Of a stretch of DNA of 64,000 bases, positions 11,628 to 22,665 are shown in pieces. Both the position numbers and the translations under genes were made by a program. The notes below the pieces were generated by a model, which made no database searches, was not told where the DNA came from, and was given only the letters and a program-made list of their open reading frames with translations. This DNA comes from Pomphorhynchus laevis (lineage: Eukaryota > Acanthocephala > Palaeacanthocephala > Echinorhynchida > Pomphorhynchidae), in contig WNNJ02002011.1 in NCBI GenBank assembly GCA_012934845.2, forward strand, positions 124,001 through 188,000, read 5' to 3'. How positions within the stretch are numbered: position 1 is the first letter of the stretch; each line of letters begins with the position of its first letter.

Positions 11628-13072
11628 ACAAAATACTATAATCGGACAATAAATGTTAATAATAACAATAGAAAATATACATTAACCATAAACTTCATTA
11701 ATAAATGTATAGATAACATAAATATAGCCGGACTTTTAAATAATTCTAAAAGTAAAGAAATAATTTTGATTTATCAAAATATTTAAGGATTCTATTAATT
11801 CAATTTTATCCATATATTTATATTTACTTGATGGTTTAATTTTTGTTAGATAGGCGTTATAATTATTATAACATATATATGTATATCTTTTTCCGAATAT
11901 AAGATTAATTAATTTTACTAACGCTTCTTTAATATCTACTAAATCCAGATTTGTATAAAGCGTACTAAAATCGTATGTATTTATATTTTGAAAATTTATT
12001 CATTTTGTCTGTTCTAAAAATTCTTTTGTAGAATTAATACTGAAATAGTGTTTTATACCAGTATTAATTTCGATTACCTTACAATATTTTTTGAAGTGTG
12101 CTTTAATTACTTTAAGTATTTTATTCATATAGACAGAAAGTGGTTTTAATGTACATTTAAACGCACTACATATGAACCTAGGTTTTATTGGATTTTTATG
12201 TAATTTTGGATTCCAATATAATATAGGTATAGTTTTATTATCTAATTCAACCTTTATACCATTTTTATCCATTATAGAACAGTGACTTGTAATAATTGTT
12301 TCTGAAGTTAACTCACTACATTCATATGTTGGATTTACATTTAAATCATTATAATTAACTTCTTTCATCAGTATATTATGATAAAGCTTTTTGCATATGA
12401 AAACAAAGTTATTACTACCCTTATCAATATTTGTTATTATATAGTTATGCTTTAATTTAGTAAGTTCTGTATACATATCTTTATTAATTTTATCTTTCCT
12501 TTTATAATTGTTTGTTATTTTCATTTTATTTTTAATTTTATCAAATATATAATCTTTCCAAATTTTTATCTTAGATATATTCGAGCTTTCACTATTAATC
12601 AGCTTACTAAAGTAATCATTTAAGTTATTATATAACGAATTGTAAATTTTATTTTTGTCGTTGTTATTATTTAATCTATATTTATACCCTTTTAATAGCA
12701 GCTTTCTTAATTTACAATTTTAAATTAATTCTAGATTATGGGTACATATATGTTCATTTATTTTATCAAAACTAAGACTTTTACAATTGCATTCTGTTTC
12801 CATTATGTTTCTAATATTATCATTACATATTGATTTTAATTATTTATTATAATTACAATTTTTTCGTCCTAATTGTGGTAGGAGTTTATACCTTATTTTA
12901 GGAATATATTTACTTAAATCTGACCCTATTATTTCTTTACTTTTAGAATTATTTAAAAGTCCGGCTATATTTATCTTATCTATACATTTATTAATGAAGT
13001 TTATGGTTAATGTATATTTTCTATTGTTATTATTAACATTTATTGTACGATTATAGTATTTTGTATTACAAT
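11628..13072. repeat. Inverted repeat of about 145 bp inside the permuted PLE
   Basis: Plus-strand sequence at 11,628-11,772 (including gccggacttttaaataattc) reappears reverse-complemented at 12,928-13,072 with only a few differences. In both places the coding sense reads INKCIDxINIAGLLNNSKSK, so a piece of the N-terminal linker was duplicated in inverted orientation. Terminal and internal inverted duplications are common in PLE insertions. Confidence 0.85.
11800..12810 (-). pseudogene. Naiad-type PLE reverse transcriptase remnant
   Basis: Frame 12,524-12,000 (174 codons) carries NYIITNIDKGSNNFVFICKK (the PLE TNxDKGS motif), then ILYWNPKLHKNP and KPRFICSAFKCTLKPLS, both typical of PLE RTs (PKxHKxP..RFI). 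Just downstream, motif A DFSTLYTNLDLV is readable near 11,935-11,970. Upstream at 12,720-12,810 is the CNCKSL / HICTH segment. The RT core after motif A is interrupted by the inverted block, and the catalytic YxDD was not found, so it is inactive. Confidence 0.75.
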
Positions 13073-13259
13073 AACTGTCTATTATACAACTTAGCCTATC
13101 ATAGTCGTTAATTAATTTTTGATTTATTGAACATATGATATCTTTAGAAAAATTTCTTATATTTACAAAGATCTTTCAGCTTTTTATCTATTAAAAGTTG
13201 TTTTTATCTTTCTAATTGTTCATATATACATATCTTTATTAATATTTTCAAGTCTATTT

Positions 13260-13640
13260 TTCTTATTCCTTTTATCACCATGACTTCTTGGTTTGCGTTT
13301 AACCGGATTATTATAATATAGTTGTTTATTATGTACTACACTACTTCTGCCAATTCCTTGTACCACGTCATTCTATCCTAATTGATACATGGAATTAGAT
13401 GTTTTAATCCAAAAATCTTCTCTTTCTAATTGCTTTTGATTTAATACTGATATGTTTTCTTCGATAATATGTTCTAAAATAAATAATTTACAATATCCTA
13501 TATCATGTCCTATTAATCTCATATGTTTATGAAATATAGTTTGACTATTATGCTGTATATTATATATGTGTTGCCTAAACCTAGTTTTTAATATTTGATA
13601 TGTTTTTCCCTTTTTAATATTAATAATAATTTAAAATTAT
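13260..13640 (-). pseudogene. Naiad-type PLE: N-terminal GIY-YIG endonuclease remnant
   Basis: Minus-strand translation from about 13,617 reads GKTYQILKTRFRQHIYNIQ, with the conserved Arg of GIY-YIG nucleases in LKTRFRQH. It continues with HKHMRLIGHDI and ends in QLEREDFWIKTSNS, whose Glu matches the metal-binding Glu of the family. The short N-terminal GIY..YIG strand itself is lost or eroded near 13,640. A basic linker (VKRKPRSHG) leads towards the RT. In PLEs this domain nicks target DNA. Confidence 0.7.
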
Positions 13641-13779
13641 TATTAATATTTAATGAAAATCATGTGTTTGTCGTATCACTTACAATACAATTATTATTTA
13701 TAACACCCCAAGCTTTACAATTGTGAGTTCAACGTTTAGAGTACTTAGCCAAATATTTGCCTGGCATGATGTTCATAAG

Positions 13780-13935
13780 AGATCTTGTCAGATAATGATC
13801 CACCATTTAATCCAAAAATCTTCTCTTTCTAATAGCTTTCGATTTAATGTTGACTTATATTCTTCAATAATATGTTCTGAAATAAATATCTTACAGTTTT
13901 CAATATCATGCTCGACTCATCTCATATGCGACTAA
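13780..13935 (-). pseudogene. Second GIY-YIG fragment of the same PLE family
   Basis: Minus-strand reading gives EHDIENCKIFISEHIIEEYKS, followed by LLEREDFWIKW, parallel to the first GIY-YIG remnant (CKLFILEHIIEENIS.. QLEREDFWIK). It is an upstream partial copy, consistent with the tandem arrangement often seen for PLEs. Confidence 0.65.
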
Positions 13936-14829
13936 ATCTTGATTTATTTATTTTTCTGTAACTTCGTGGAACTACGATTGCCCGTACATGTTTATAATTA
14001 TTTCATTTGATCAGTTTCGTGTGTATACGAAAATACGGATGCTTAATCATCTCGGAACATTTCTCAACAGTTCCAATGGATTTTGCCTCTTCAAAAAGCA
14101 TCCGATAATTACTAAGATGCACTTCTAGGTAAACGTTTTTGTATTTTCGACGATTAAATACATGTGATTAACGCATTTAAGATCTTTTGATTTCGGTAAT
14201 CAATTGCTGAATTTTACAGAATTATTATTTTTTGTTTTATTACTATAACTTATACAAATCAATTAAATAAAAAATGAAATTCCTTTCTTTGCCAAAATTC
14301 GTATATTTATTTTTGAAAATTTCCATTTTCTTTTATAAATAAAATCTTTATGGAACGAAGAATAGTATTTTTATTTAATACAACAAAACGTTAATGTCCG
14401 ATATTTCAATAGCTACTGCCATCATCGTCAGGAAACTACTATTCTTCGTTCTATAAAGATCGTATATTTATTAGTATTTGCCTTAAACATCGCCTTTTTG
14501 TATTGTAACTATATTCAAACTATCACCTCTGCAATAACTGCTGTTTGTTCTTCAATTAAAAAAACTCACTTTATTTTGTCACTAATCGTTCTTTGTTTGG
14601 TCCTCAAATATACATTAACTTTCAAACAATTTTGGTTTCGATAGTAAAACTGATGATTTCAATTTATGAGCACCCAATAAGTGCTCACTTGAATACTAAA
14701 CGAGAAGATAAATCGTATTTTCTCCTTTGTTATTTTATTTTACAAATATCTTACTGTTCATTGATCATTAATTGTACATTAATTTGATTATAGACATGGG
14801 TGTGTTAAAGAAAGCAATACAGCACACGA
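13936..14829. other. Non-coding stretch between PLE and LINE E
   Basis: AT-rich, with no convincing coding sequence. It holds the strong inverted repeat described separately at 14,344-14,460. The rest shows no structure I can name; part of it may be PLE untranslated sequence. Confidence 0.5.
14344..14460 (-). repeat. 24-bp inverted repeat enclosing a degenerate hammerhead-like motif
   Basis: Arms 14,344-14,367 and 14,437-14,460 are reverse complements with one mismatch (core gaacgaagaatagta / tactattcttcgttc). On the minus strand the 69-bp loop reads TCCTGACGATGATGGCAG, then GCTATTGAAATATCGGAC. This resembles the eroded CTGATGA..GAAA core that accompanies many PLEs. It is not a valid ribozyme as it stands. 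Confidence 0.5.
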
Positions 14830-15059
14830 AAATATAATAATAAGGATTTTCTTACAAAAACTAACAACCGATAAAAAAAGAAAAACACAGCAAACAATAA
14901 GTTCAAATAAATAAGTTTTTCATGATCGTCAGGTAAACTGCTAGTCTCCTTTGTATATCACGGCCTCAGGTCCAGAGGGATATGAGCCCCCCCCGGCCGC
15001 ACCAGCGCGCCGCTCTCTGAATAAACCATTCGAAGTCTCTCACACCCCTTAGAGTCCAG

Positions 15060-17315
15060 TCAAGGCGGACTGTACCCAGAGGCGCACTTGGGTTTCCCCC
15101 TTTAATGACAGATGCTAAGCCCGTTTCAGGGCCCACCTAGCTCTGTTCAGAATACGTTTAAGTCTATCCAGGTTAGCTTTCGCCGACCAATTCACCGTAA
15201 CGGTGAACCCCAGATATTTTACTCGATTTATGAAGGTAGAGAGTGGTGGATTAGTCAAAATGGAAAATAGAGCAGAAAGTGCTTGTCTCTTTTATTTTAT
15301 CTTTGTCATAGGGGCGCCATGAAAGACAACCACCTGCGATTTGGATGAATTGAGAATAAGATTGGATGAGGGTAACTGATCTTTTAATCTAAAAAAGAAA
15401 CGGCTGATGTCCGAGACTACGTCTTTGAACCTGCGTCCAGAGAACAGAGCTGTGGTATCATCAGCGTGTATAATTAGATGTTGATCGCGTTTAATTTTTT
15501 TGTAGAGTTCAATGTTGGCAGCAAGATACAAGATTTGAGAAATTTGGGAATATGTGAGGCACACCTGTAATAGGATAGAACTGACGTGCATCAGGCTCGT
15601 CTTCATTGTAGAGCCGCTTGGTATTCAGTAATATCTCCACCCTGTTAACAATTATCGCAGGCAACCTGAAGGACCTGAGAAAGGAGATAACAAAGGGAAT
15701 GGAAATGCGGTCAAATGCAGCAGAAAAGTCAAGGAAAAGAGCCACAGCTATTTGATGGCTATTATTCCGACAAAACTGATGCACTTCACCAATTGCTGAA
15801 TGGACCGAGCGCCCTTTGACAAACCCATGAAAACTCGGTGGGATCAAATTACGCCTACTTAAATGGTCGCGGATTCTACGCGCAAGAGTTTTTTCGCCGA
15901 TGGAGATGAGGGAGTTTTGAATCGAAATGGGCCGCAGATCTTTAGGACATGAAACCGGACTACGCTTGGTTAAAAAAATCCACGACTAATATTGATGCCG
16001 GCTATATCGGATGGTGAGGCTAAAAGCATTGTGACGGCCACTTCTCTTCTTTGATCGGCTGTCAAAAGCTGACAGACTCGAGAAGATAGTGGAGCGACGG
16101 ATTTAGAGGTGCCCGGAAGTAGCCCCCAGGAATTAACGATATCTGTAACAGATAAGTCCCTGCTCCTGAAGTCACCCCAAGGCGGGATTGATTGGGGTGA
16201 TTGAGTGGCTTCATAATTATGTAAGGATAGTGACTTCTTCAAAACATTATCAAGGCCTATACTACCAATTCAGCCTAAAGTTTTATCCTTCCAACAGACA
16301 AACTTCTCCTTCTTGAATATCTTCCAGAAGTAACACTGAGAAGGATTAAGGTGAGCAATGCTCTCCCTATCCCTGCTCAGCAGGAACCTATATCTAGAGC
16401 TCCAGTATTTTTTCGAGAGGGCCTGTCTAGCGGAAACAGAGAGATTATGAATGTGTAGCATTTTAGCCAGGACCTTGAGTTTTGTTGGAGTGGGACTGTA
16501 AATACGACCTCTTCAGGTAGTCGAAAGCAACGCGGTAGCTTGCGATGAGAGGTAGGAATTAAATTCGGATAAACTCTCATTACCAATTCTGGGGAAGAGT
16601 TGAATAGCTGCCTGAAAAAAGCCATTCTGATGGGATCAAAGTGAAACCTCCTTCTATGCAACGTATATTTTTCTATCCGCCAACGAATTAGGTCATGAGA
16701 GGTGGTCTGATGTTGTCGCGACTGCTTTGTGCTTATGGGTTTTAAGATCCACATCTTATGAAGCAGTAATATTTCGAGGAGAGAATTTGTTGTTGAGCAA
16801 TGAAAGGTGGGGGACGGTGATTTGTGAATAAGATAGTCGTTCCTGGCTCTGCGGAGTGCCGCATTGATCCAACGACCAGTTCTGTCGTTAAAATCAACAA
16901 GTAACATGTCATAGCCACTACCCAAAATACGATCTACGAGGTCACGTTTCTTGTGAATCTCCACTGGACGGATGTATGTATTGGCTATACTGATGCATTT
17001 AAAGTTTTTACAGAGTGATATAGCTAAACAAGACAGGGCTGGCCAAGAGTAGTTTAATAAGAGGGAAGATCTTAAGGAGCATTTAACTAGGGTAAGAAGA
17101 CTTTGAGAGGAATAAGAGTGGGGAAGGGTTATATACGGAGTGAAGTGTGTATATATGCTTTTGGATAAATCGAGTTATGTCCTGTGGGAGCCGGATAGAC
17201 CGCGTCTCCAGAAGTTTTGTAACATCTGCATCTCTACCAGATAGAAGCATAAGCGCAGAAGCACCTCCGGAATTTCATTGAAGAGTATTCAGTGAAAAAG
17301 GCTCGAGTACTTCTA
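15060..17315 (-). pseudogene. LINE E ORF2 (endonuclease + RT), broken
   Basis: The ORF2 start is eroded near 17,315. The endonuclease end with VDFNDRTGRWINAALRRARN, TSHDLIRWRIEKYTL and RRRFHFDPIR is at 16,377-16,964. The linker with FWKIFKKEKFVCWKDK is at 16,270-16,461, and RT entry (MLLASPSDIAGINISRG) at 15,970-16,242. RT core motifs FLDFSAAFDRIS and an altered ITGVP region are at 15,509-15,847. The catalytic region reads IIHADDTTALFSG (YADD changed to HADD) at 15,292-15,606. The first catalytic-box residue is therefore altered, and several frame breaks exist. Confidence 0.8.
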
Positions 17316-17329
17316 TAGTGTTAATGTAA

Positions 17330-18460
17330 CCGGAGTGGGACGCCTCCCGCCGTCAGAAACAGAGACAGCAAGGTCGCTTCCCACCTCTTATTATAACAAG
17401 TAAAGACATTTGCCTACAGGCGTTGTCTTTATTTCGCTGTGATGCTGCTGCCCAAAGCTTCCTCTGTTAATTCTTACACACCAGCTTTTTTGGGGCTTCA
17501 AACTGAGTTGAGTCATTTCTCTTCTTAGAGTTGGGCAATTTTTTCTTATTCCCGGGATAACAACTGGGGGAGACCGAATGGATCCCAATTGATTAAATAA
17601 TGTTTTTACAAAGTTATCTAATTGAATGAAGGACTCACGGTGCTTTATTTCAATAATGTCCAGTATTTCCTTGGAAACAGTTTTTAAACATACTTCTCTC
17701 CTGAGACGGCAACCGCAAATCTAGCAGGTTTAGGTTTAACCAACATGTGGCATTTTTGGTAATTTTTAAAACAAATACATTTTTTGACCATGCGGGGTGT
17801 TCACTTCCGCAGTTCACGCAGTTAGGTTTATTTATACATTTTAACAGGTGTATCGAACACGAGCCGCATACTCCGCATTTCGGGGGCAAAGTGCAACCAG
17901 ATGACTAATGTCCCCATTGGTGGCAAGTGTTGCAGTGTGGGTACGTTTGACTATCCGTTTCAATTACGTTGAATTTTAAATTGTACCCCATAAAAGAGTT
18001 GCATTTAGAAGGTCTCAAGATTTACAGCGACGTCTACCGGTGAGTTACAAAATGCCACCGGAATGGGAAATCCCTTGTTCCCAATAATAAAACGGATTTT
18101 GATTATACCAAAATCCTTCTCGAGCAATATCACATCCTCCTCCGAAAGAAAGGTTGGAATATTATTGATTTTAAGAGAGGCCACAATAGGTTTTCATGAT
18201 ACCGTCGCAACATTGGTATATCTCTTATTAAAAAATTCAATGTAGGTTTTAGCCAGATCAGGAGACGCAAAGGAGATTTTCATTTCATGTTTATAATATT
18301 TTATAGTATTGAAGAGGATTCTCTTGTTATATTGATTAGCGAAATCTCTGATAAAGTAATTAAGAAGATTTTGCCTTTCTTAGGGGCTAACAGTTTAATG
18401 ATTATTAAGTTAACCAGTTTAGGAACTGGGGGAAGTTCCTCCTCAATGGTATTTTCAGTA
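17330..18460 (-). pseudogene. LINE E ORF1 remnant
   Basis: The minus strand shows an N-terminal segment LPPVPKLVNLIIIKLL, an RRM-like part (SLKINNIPTFLSEEDVILL), FPIPVAFCNS, then a Cys-rich part at 17,650-17,889: PPKCGVCGSCSIHLLKC and PNCVNCGSEHPAWSK, the second fitting C-x2-C-x3-H. It is more diverged than F, with the C-terminal basic tail largely eroded. Confidence 0.65.
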
Positions 18461-18659
18461 TCATTTAATAAAAAATACAACCGATCAAAAAAAACTAGAT
18501 AACATAATTAACAAAATAGTAAGTATGACCAAATCTTCCAACGACTGCAATTTGCACTGGTCTTCTTATTCCCACTTTTACGCCCTCAAATCCAGAGGGA
18601 TCTGAGCCCCCCTAACCGATCCAACACGCCGCCTTCCGACTGAACCACCCGGGGTCTTT

Positions 18660-21044
18660 CACCCCTCCCCCCCCGAATAATTCAATCGGTGCGGACTATG
18701 CTGGGTAAACGAGAGACGAGGAGCTTAAGAAACCTTAGCCTTTGCTCAGGGGGACGTCCTCTCGAAAAGAAGACTAATCCCGAGATAGCCCAGGTACCCC
18801 AAAGGCGCACCTGGGTTTTCCCTTTCAATGACAGATGCTGAGCCCGTTTCAGGGCCCACCTAGCTTTCTTCAGGATACGTTTAAGTCTATCCAGGTCAGC
18901 TTTCGCTGACCAGTTCACCGTAACGGTGAACCTTAGGTATTTTACTCGACTTGTAAAGGTGGGAAGTAGTTCAGAGGCAAATATGGAGGAGATCGCGGAG
19001 AGTGCAAATCTCTTAAGTTTTTTCTTAGTTGCAGGGGTGCCATGAAAGACAACCGCCTGCGATTTGGCGGAGTTTAAAATAAGACTGGATATTGGTAATT
19101 GGTCTTTTAATCTTAAAAAGAAACAGCTGATGTCATAAACTACGTCTTTACACCTGTGTCCAGTGAACAGGGCTGTGGTGTCATCAGCTTACACCACTAG
19201 ACGTTGTTCACGTTTAAATATTTTAAAGAGATTAATGGAAGCATCAAGATATAAGATGAGAGAAAGTGGAGATCCTTGAGGTACACCCATAATGGGGTAG
19301 AACTGACGCGCATCAGGGTCATCTTCATAGTAAAATCGCTTGGTATACAGCAGGATCTGCACTCTGTTCACAATTCTCGCAGGCAACCCGAGGGACCTGA
19401 GAGAAGAGATCACAAAAGAAATGGAGATGCGGTCAAATGCAGCAGAAAAGTCGAGGAAAACAGCCACGACTAGACGACGGCTATTATCCCGACAAAACTG
19501 CTCCACCTCACCAACTGCTGAATGGACCGAGCGACCTTTGACGAACCCATGAAAACCTGGAGGGATCAAATTACGCCTACTTAAATAGTCGCGGATTTTA
19601 CGCGCAAGCGCTTTTTCGTAAATCGACACGAGGGCATTTTGAATCGAAATGGGTCGCGAATCTTTAGGGCATGAACAGGATTTTTTCTTAGGAATAAAAA
19701 CACGCTTACTAATATTGATGCCGGCCACATCGGATGGGGTGGCTAATAGCATTGTGACGGCCACCTCTCTTCTTTGATCGGCTGTCAAAAGCTGACAGAC
19801 ACGAGAAGAGAGTGGAGCGACGGTTTTGGAGGTGCCCGGAAGAGGCCTCCAGGCATTGAGTATATCTGGAACAGATAGATCTCTACTCCTGAAGTCTCCC
19901 CAATGCGGGATTGGTTGCGGTGATTGAGTGGCTCCATAGTTGTGCAGGGATATTGACTCCTTTAAAACTCTAACAAGACCAATACTTCCGATCCACCTGG
20001 ATGCTCTATCTCTCCAACAAACAAACTTCTCTTTCTTGAATTTTTTCCAGAAGGAAGACTGAGAGGGGTTAAGACGAGCAATACTCGCCTTATCCTTACT
20101 CAGCTGGAACCAGTACCTGGTACGCCAGTATTCTTTTGAGAGCGTTAGTTTGGCGGAAGAAGAGAGGTCAGGGAGGTACATCAGTTTGGCCTAGACCTTG
20201 AGTTTTGTCGAAGTGGGACTGAAAATACGACCTTTATAGGTAGTCGATAATAACGCGGTGGCTTGGTAAGAGAGATAGGAATTAAATCCGGTTAAACTCT
20301 CATTGCCAATCCGGGGGAAGCGTTGGATTGCTGCTTGGAATAAAGCCACTCTGATGGGATCAAAGTGGAATCTTCTACGAAGCAGGGAATCATCTTCTAT
20401 CCGCCAACGAATCAGGTCATGAGAGGTGGACAGATGTTGCCGCGATTGCTCTTTGCAGAAGGGTTTAAGCAACCACTTCTCATGAAGCAATAATAAGTCT
20501 AGGAGGGAATTCGTTGATGTGCAATGAAAGGAGGGTGACGGCGGTTTATGAATAAGATAACCGTTCCTTGCTCTGCGGAGTGCTGCATTAATCCAACGAT
20601 CTGTTCTGTCGTTGAAGTCGCCTAGTACCATGTCGTAGCCTCTATCAATTATCCCATCCAGGAGGTCACGGTTCTTGTGAATCTCTCCAGAACGAATATA
20701 GACGTTGGCAAGACTGAGGCGTTTACCGTTCTTAAAGAGTGATACTACTAAACAAGACAGGGCTGGACATGAGTAGTTTAAAATGAGGGAGGATCTTAAG
20801 GAGCATTTAACTAAGGTCAAGAGTCCTTGAGATGAAGAGGAGTGAGGAGGGGTTATGTACGAAGTATAGTGGGTATAAATGTGCTTAGGGATAAATCGAG
20901 TAATGTCCTGGGGAGACGGATAGACCGCGTCTCCTGAAGGACTATAACATCTGCGTCTCTACTAGATAGAAGCCTAAGAGCAGAAGCACCTCCCGAATTC
21001 CACTGAAGAATATTCAGTGAAAAAGGCTCGGGCTTACTCACCAT
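18660..21044 (-). pseudogene. LINE F ORF2: APE endonuclease + reverse transcriptase
   Basis: Starts at a genuine ATG at 21,044 (minus). The N-terminus carries NILQWNSGGASALRLL and DADVIVLQETRS. The endonuclease main part at 20,191-20,820 includes LANVYIRSGEIHKNRDLLD, MVLGDFNDRTDRWI and TSHDLIRWRIEDDSLLRRRF. A 330-codon frame at 19,189-20,181 spans FWKKFKKEKFVCW, RPISIQNALVSIYEKALAR, GFVKGRSVHSAVGEV, motif A FLDFSAAFDRIS and a GVPQGSPLS motif B. This frame ends exactly where sister copies read YADD: the Tyr codon is a stop here, so the RT would lose its catalytic aspartates. The C-terminal domain is at 18,682-18,918. The copy is nearly intact but dead. Confidence 0.88.
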
Positions 21045-21076
21045 TGTGATAGATTAGTTGGACGGGAGAAGCCAAC

Positions 21077-22462
21077 CTAGACAGAGCCAGGAGTTTGAAG
21101 GTTGCCCTTCTCACCACTAGCCCTATCAGGGGTCAGTACTCCCTGGGCAATATCTTCATTTCCCAGGCCATAGAGAAGCTTCCCAATTTTTAATGGGGGG
21201 ATGGTCCGGGCGGACGCGGCCCTTTTCTTTGATTTGGGGACTACCACATCTGCCGAAGTTGACGGAGCTGCCAGGAAAGCACCCAGCAGTGGAAATAGTA
21301 TTTGTTGCAGTTGTGAGAAGATAATCTTTTTTGTGTTATCCAATAGAAAGAGGATGTCTTTATCGGACATTCTTTCGTTTAAGACTGAATCCGGGGCAAC
21401 TTTAGAATAGGATTGAATTCCGGAAGAAACGGCAGAGGTGTGCCTGCTACGATACTCTTTGAATGAGCGACAACGGCGGGACCACGCTGGGTGGTCACCG
21501 CCACAATTGCTGCATACAGGGATTTCGGTACATTTGACGTCGTTCAGCAAGGAAGGACAGGCCTTCATGCAAACACCACATCGCTTTTCATCCTTGCAAG
21601 TGGAGGCCCAATTCCCCCATTTGTGGCAGTTGTTGAAATGCGGGAAGGTGATGTTATTTGAATCTATTAAAGTGAATCTTAAATTATATCCCATAAAGGG
21701 GTTAGCAGCGTTAGAGCAAAGCGTAAGTCCATATTCAAGTCACAAGAGGCAAATGCAACAGGTAGCGCCACACCAGACTTAGACTTAGGAGGCCTGATCG
21801 AGCCAAGTTTGAAGAGATTTTTCAGGTGATCCAAATCGGAAGGTTCGAGGAATGACGGAAAATTATTAATTTTGACAGTAGCCTGTATAGGCTTAAGCTC
21901 CAGCGCCCCCGATTGGGTCAGGAACTTATCAAAGAATTTATTATAAGCAACCATCAAGTCATGTGTTGCAAATGAGATTCTGATAGAGTTATTATGAATT
22001 TTAATGTTGTTGAATAATTACCCTCCCAGGGTAGTCAAGAGTGAATTTTCGTAGAAAAATATTGAACAGGTGATGGCGTTCAACTGGTTTAGTAGAAGTG
22101 ATTATTGTTAAATTTTGCAGTTTTTTAATAGGGGGAGTTCCCCCATAACGTTAGAAGCAAGTGAAAAATTACTCACGTGGTCGGTAGTTGAACTTAAAAT
22201 TGAGTTTACCTTGTCCATATTTGAATCCAAAGTAGTAGCATTCCTTATTCCAGAAATGTTTGTAAAGCAATTGTTCTTATACTCAATTGAAACTACGTCA
22301 ACCAGATTATTGCTGTCCAAAATTTCGTCTTTTATAGTCGTTATTTGGTCTGAAAAAAGCCTCCCTTTTGTCCTCTCCCATAGAAGAACCAGTATTTTTT
22401 GCTCCATTTTTGCACAATTCAGAATTCTTTGTAGCTCCGACACTGCACTTTTTGCACGGCAT
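21077..22462 (-). pseudogene. LINE F ORF1 (gag-like, zinc-knuckle protein)
   Basis: Starts at ATG 22,462 (minus) with MPCKKCSVG, a CxxC motif followed by ELCKN. A central segment lies at 22,115-22,443, and the RRM-like part (KINNFPSFLEPSDLDHLKNL) at 21,679-21,957. The 205-codon frame at 21,077-21,694 holds a degenerate first knuckle (FPHFNNCHKWGNWASTC, in which the first Cys is now Phe and the His is Asn), CGVC, and the last knuckle VCSNCGGDHPAWSRRC (C-x2-C-x3-H-x6-C). The basic tail PKSKKRAAS and PPLKIGKLL follows. Knuckle layout and position upstream of ORF2 are typical of Jockey/I-group ORF1. Two frame breaks are visible. Confidence 0.8.
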
Positions 22463-22665
22463 TTTTTCGAGTATCATTTAAAATTCCACTTAAAATTGAA
22501 TTGTTCTACACGAAAAAAAAAACGATTTTTCGGAATCCAAATTTTACGGTGATAGCTCCGACATTGCAATTTTTCACTTGTTTTGACAACGTTATCCACG
22601 AAAATATAATTATTATACAGTTCATTTGAAGAACCGTTACTTTTGTATACATTTTTGTACATTTA

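Larger units (their letters stand above)
11515..13720 (-). mobile_element. Penelope-like element with permuted domains (Naiad-type), 3' truncated
   Basis: On the minus strand, from high to low coordinates, a GIY-YIG nuclease domain (about 13,640-13,380) comes first, then a basic linker (13,370-13,260), a Cys/His segment (CNCKSL..HICTHNLELI, about 12,720-12,810) and the RT (12,524-11,800). This N-terminal placement of the GIY-YIG domain is the reverse of canonical Penelope and is the diagnostic order of Naiad PLEs. The RT is incomplete: motif A (DFSTLYTNLDL) is present, a displaced piece with PMGGNSSPIIADL lies at 11,540-11,610, and the DD motif and thumb are absent. A block of about 145 bp at 11,628-11,772 is an inverted duplicate of 12,928-13,072. 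Confidence 0.75.
14830..18462 (-). mobile_element. LINE copy E, near full length
   Basis: About 3.6 kb on the minus strand. It has the 3' tail with the AACAACCGAT motif (plus-strand reading, near 14,862) shared with copies F and I, then 3' UTR, RT, endonuclease and ORF1. The 5' end near 18,460 falls inside the ORF1 N-terminal region and is followed at once by the 3' tail of copy F. Confidence 0.85.
18463..22665 (-). mobile_element. LINE copy F, essentially full length
   Basis: About 4.1 kb and the most complete copy. It has a 3' tail (plus-strand aataaaaaatacaaccgat at about 18,468), 3' UTR with the ctgagccccc / cacccggggt tract, ORF2 in long open segments, a short ORF1-ORF2 gap of about 32 bp, ORF1 from ATG 22,462, and upstream sequence to about 22,600-22,665. 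The block reading ATGTCGGAGCTA-like on the minus strand occurs twice, at about 22,434 and 22,552. The second may mark a duplicated 5' leader or the remnant of another copy. Confidence 0.85.

Noticed and set aside
13723-13935. Plus-strand 70-codon frame
   Set aside because: It is the antisense of the second GIY-YIG fragment.
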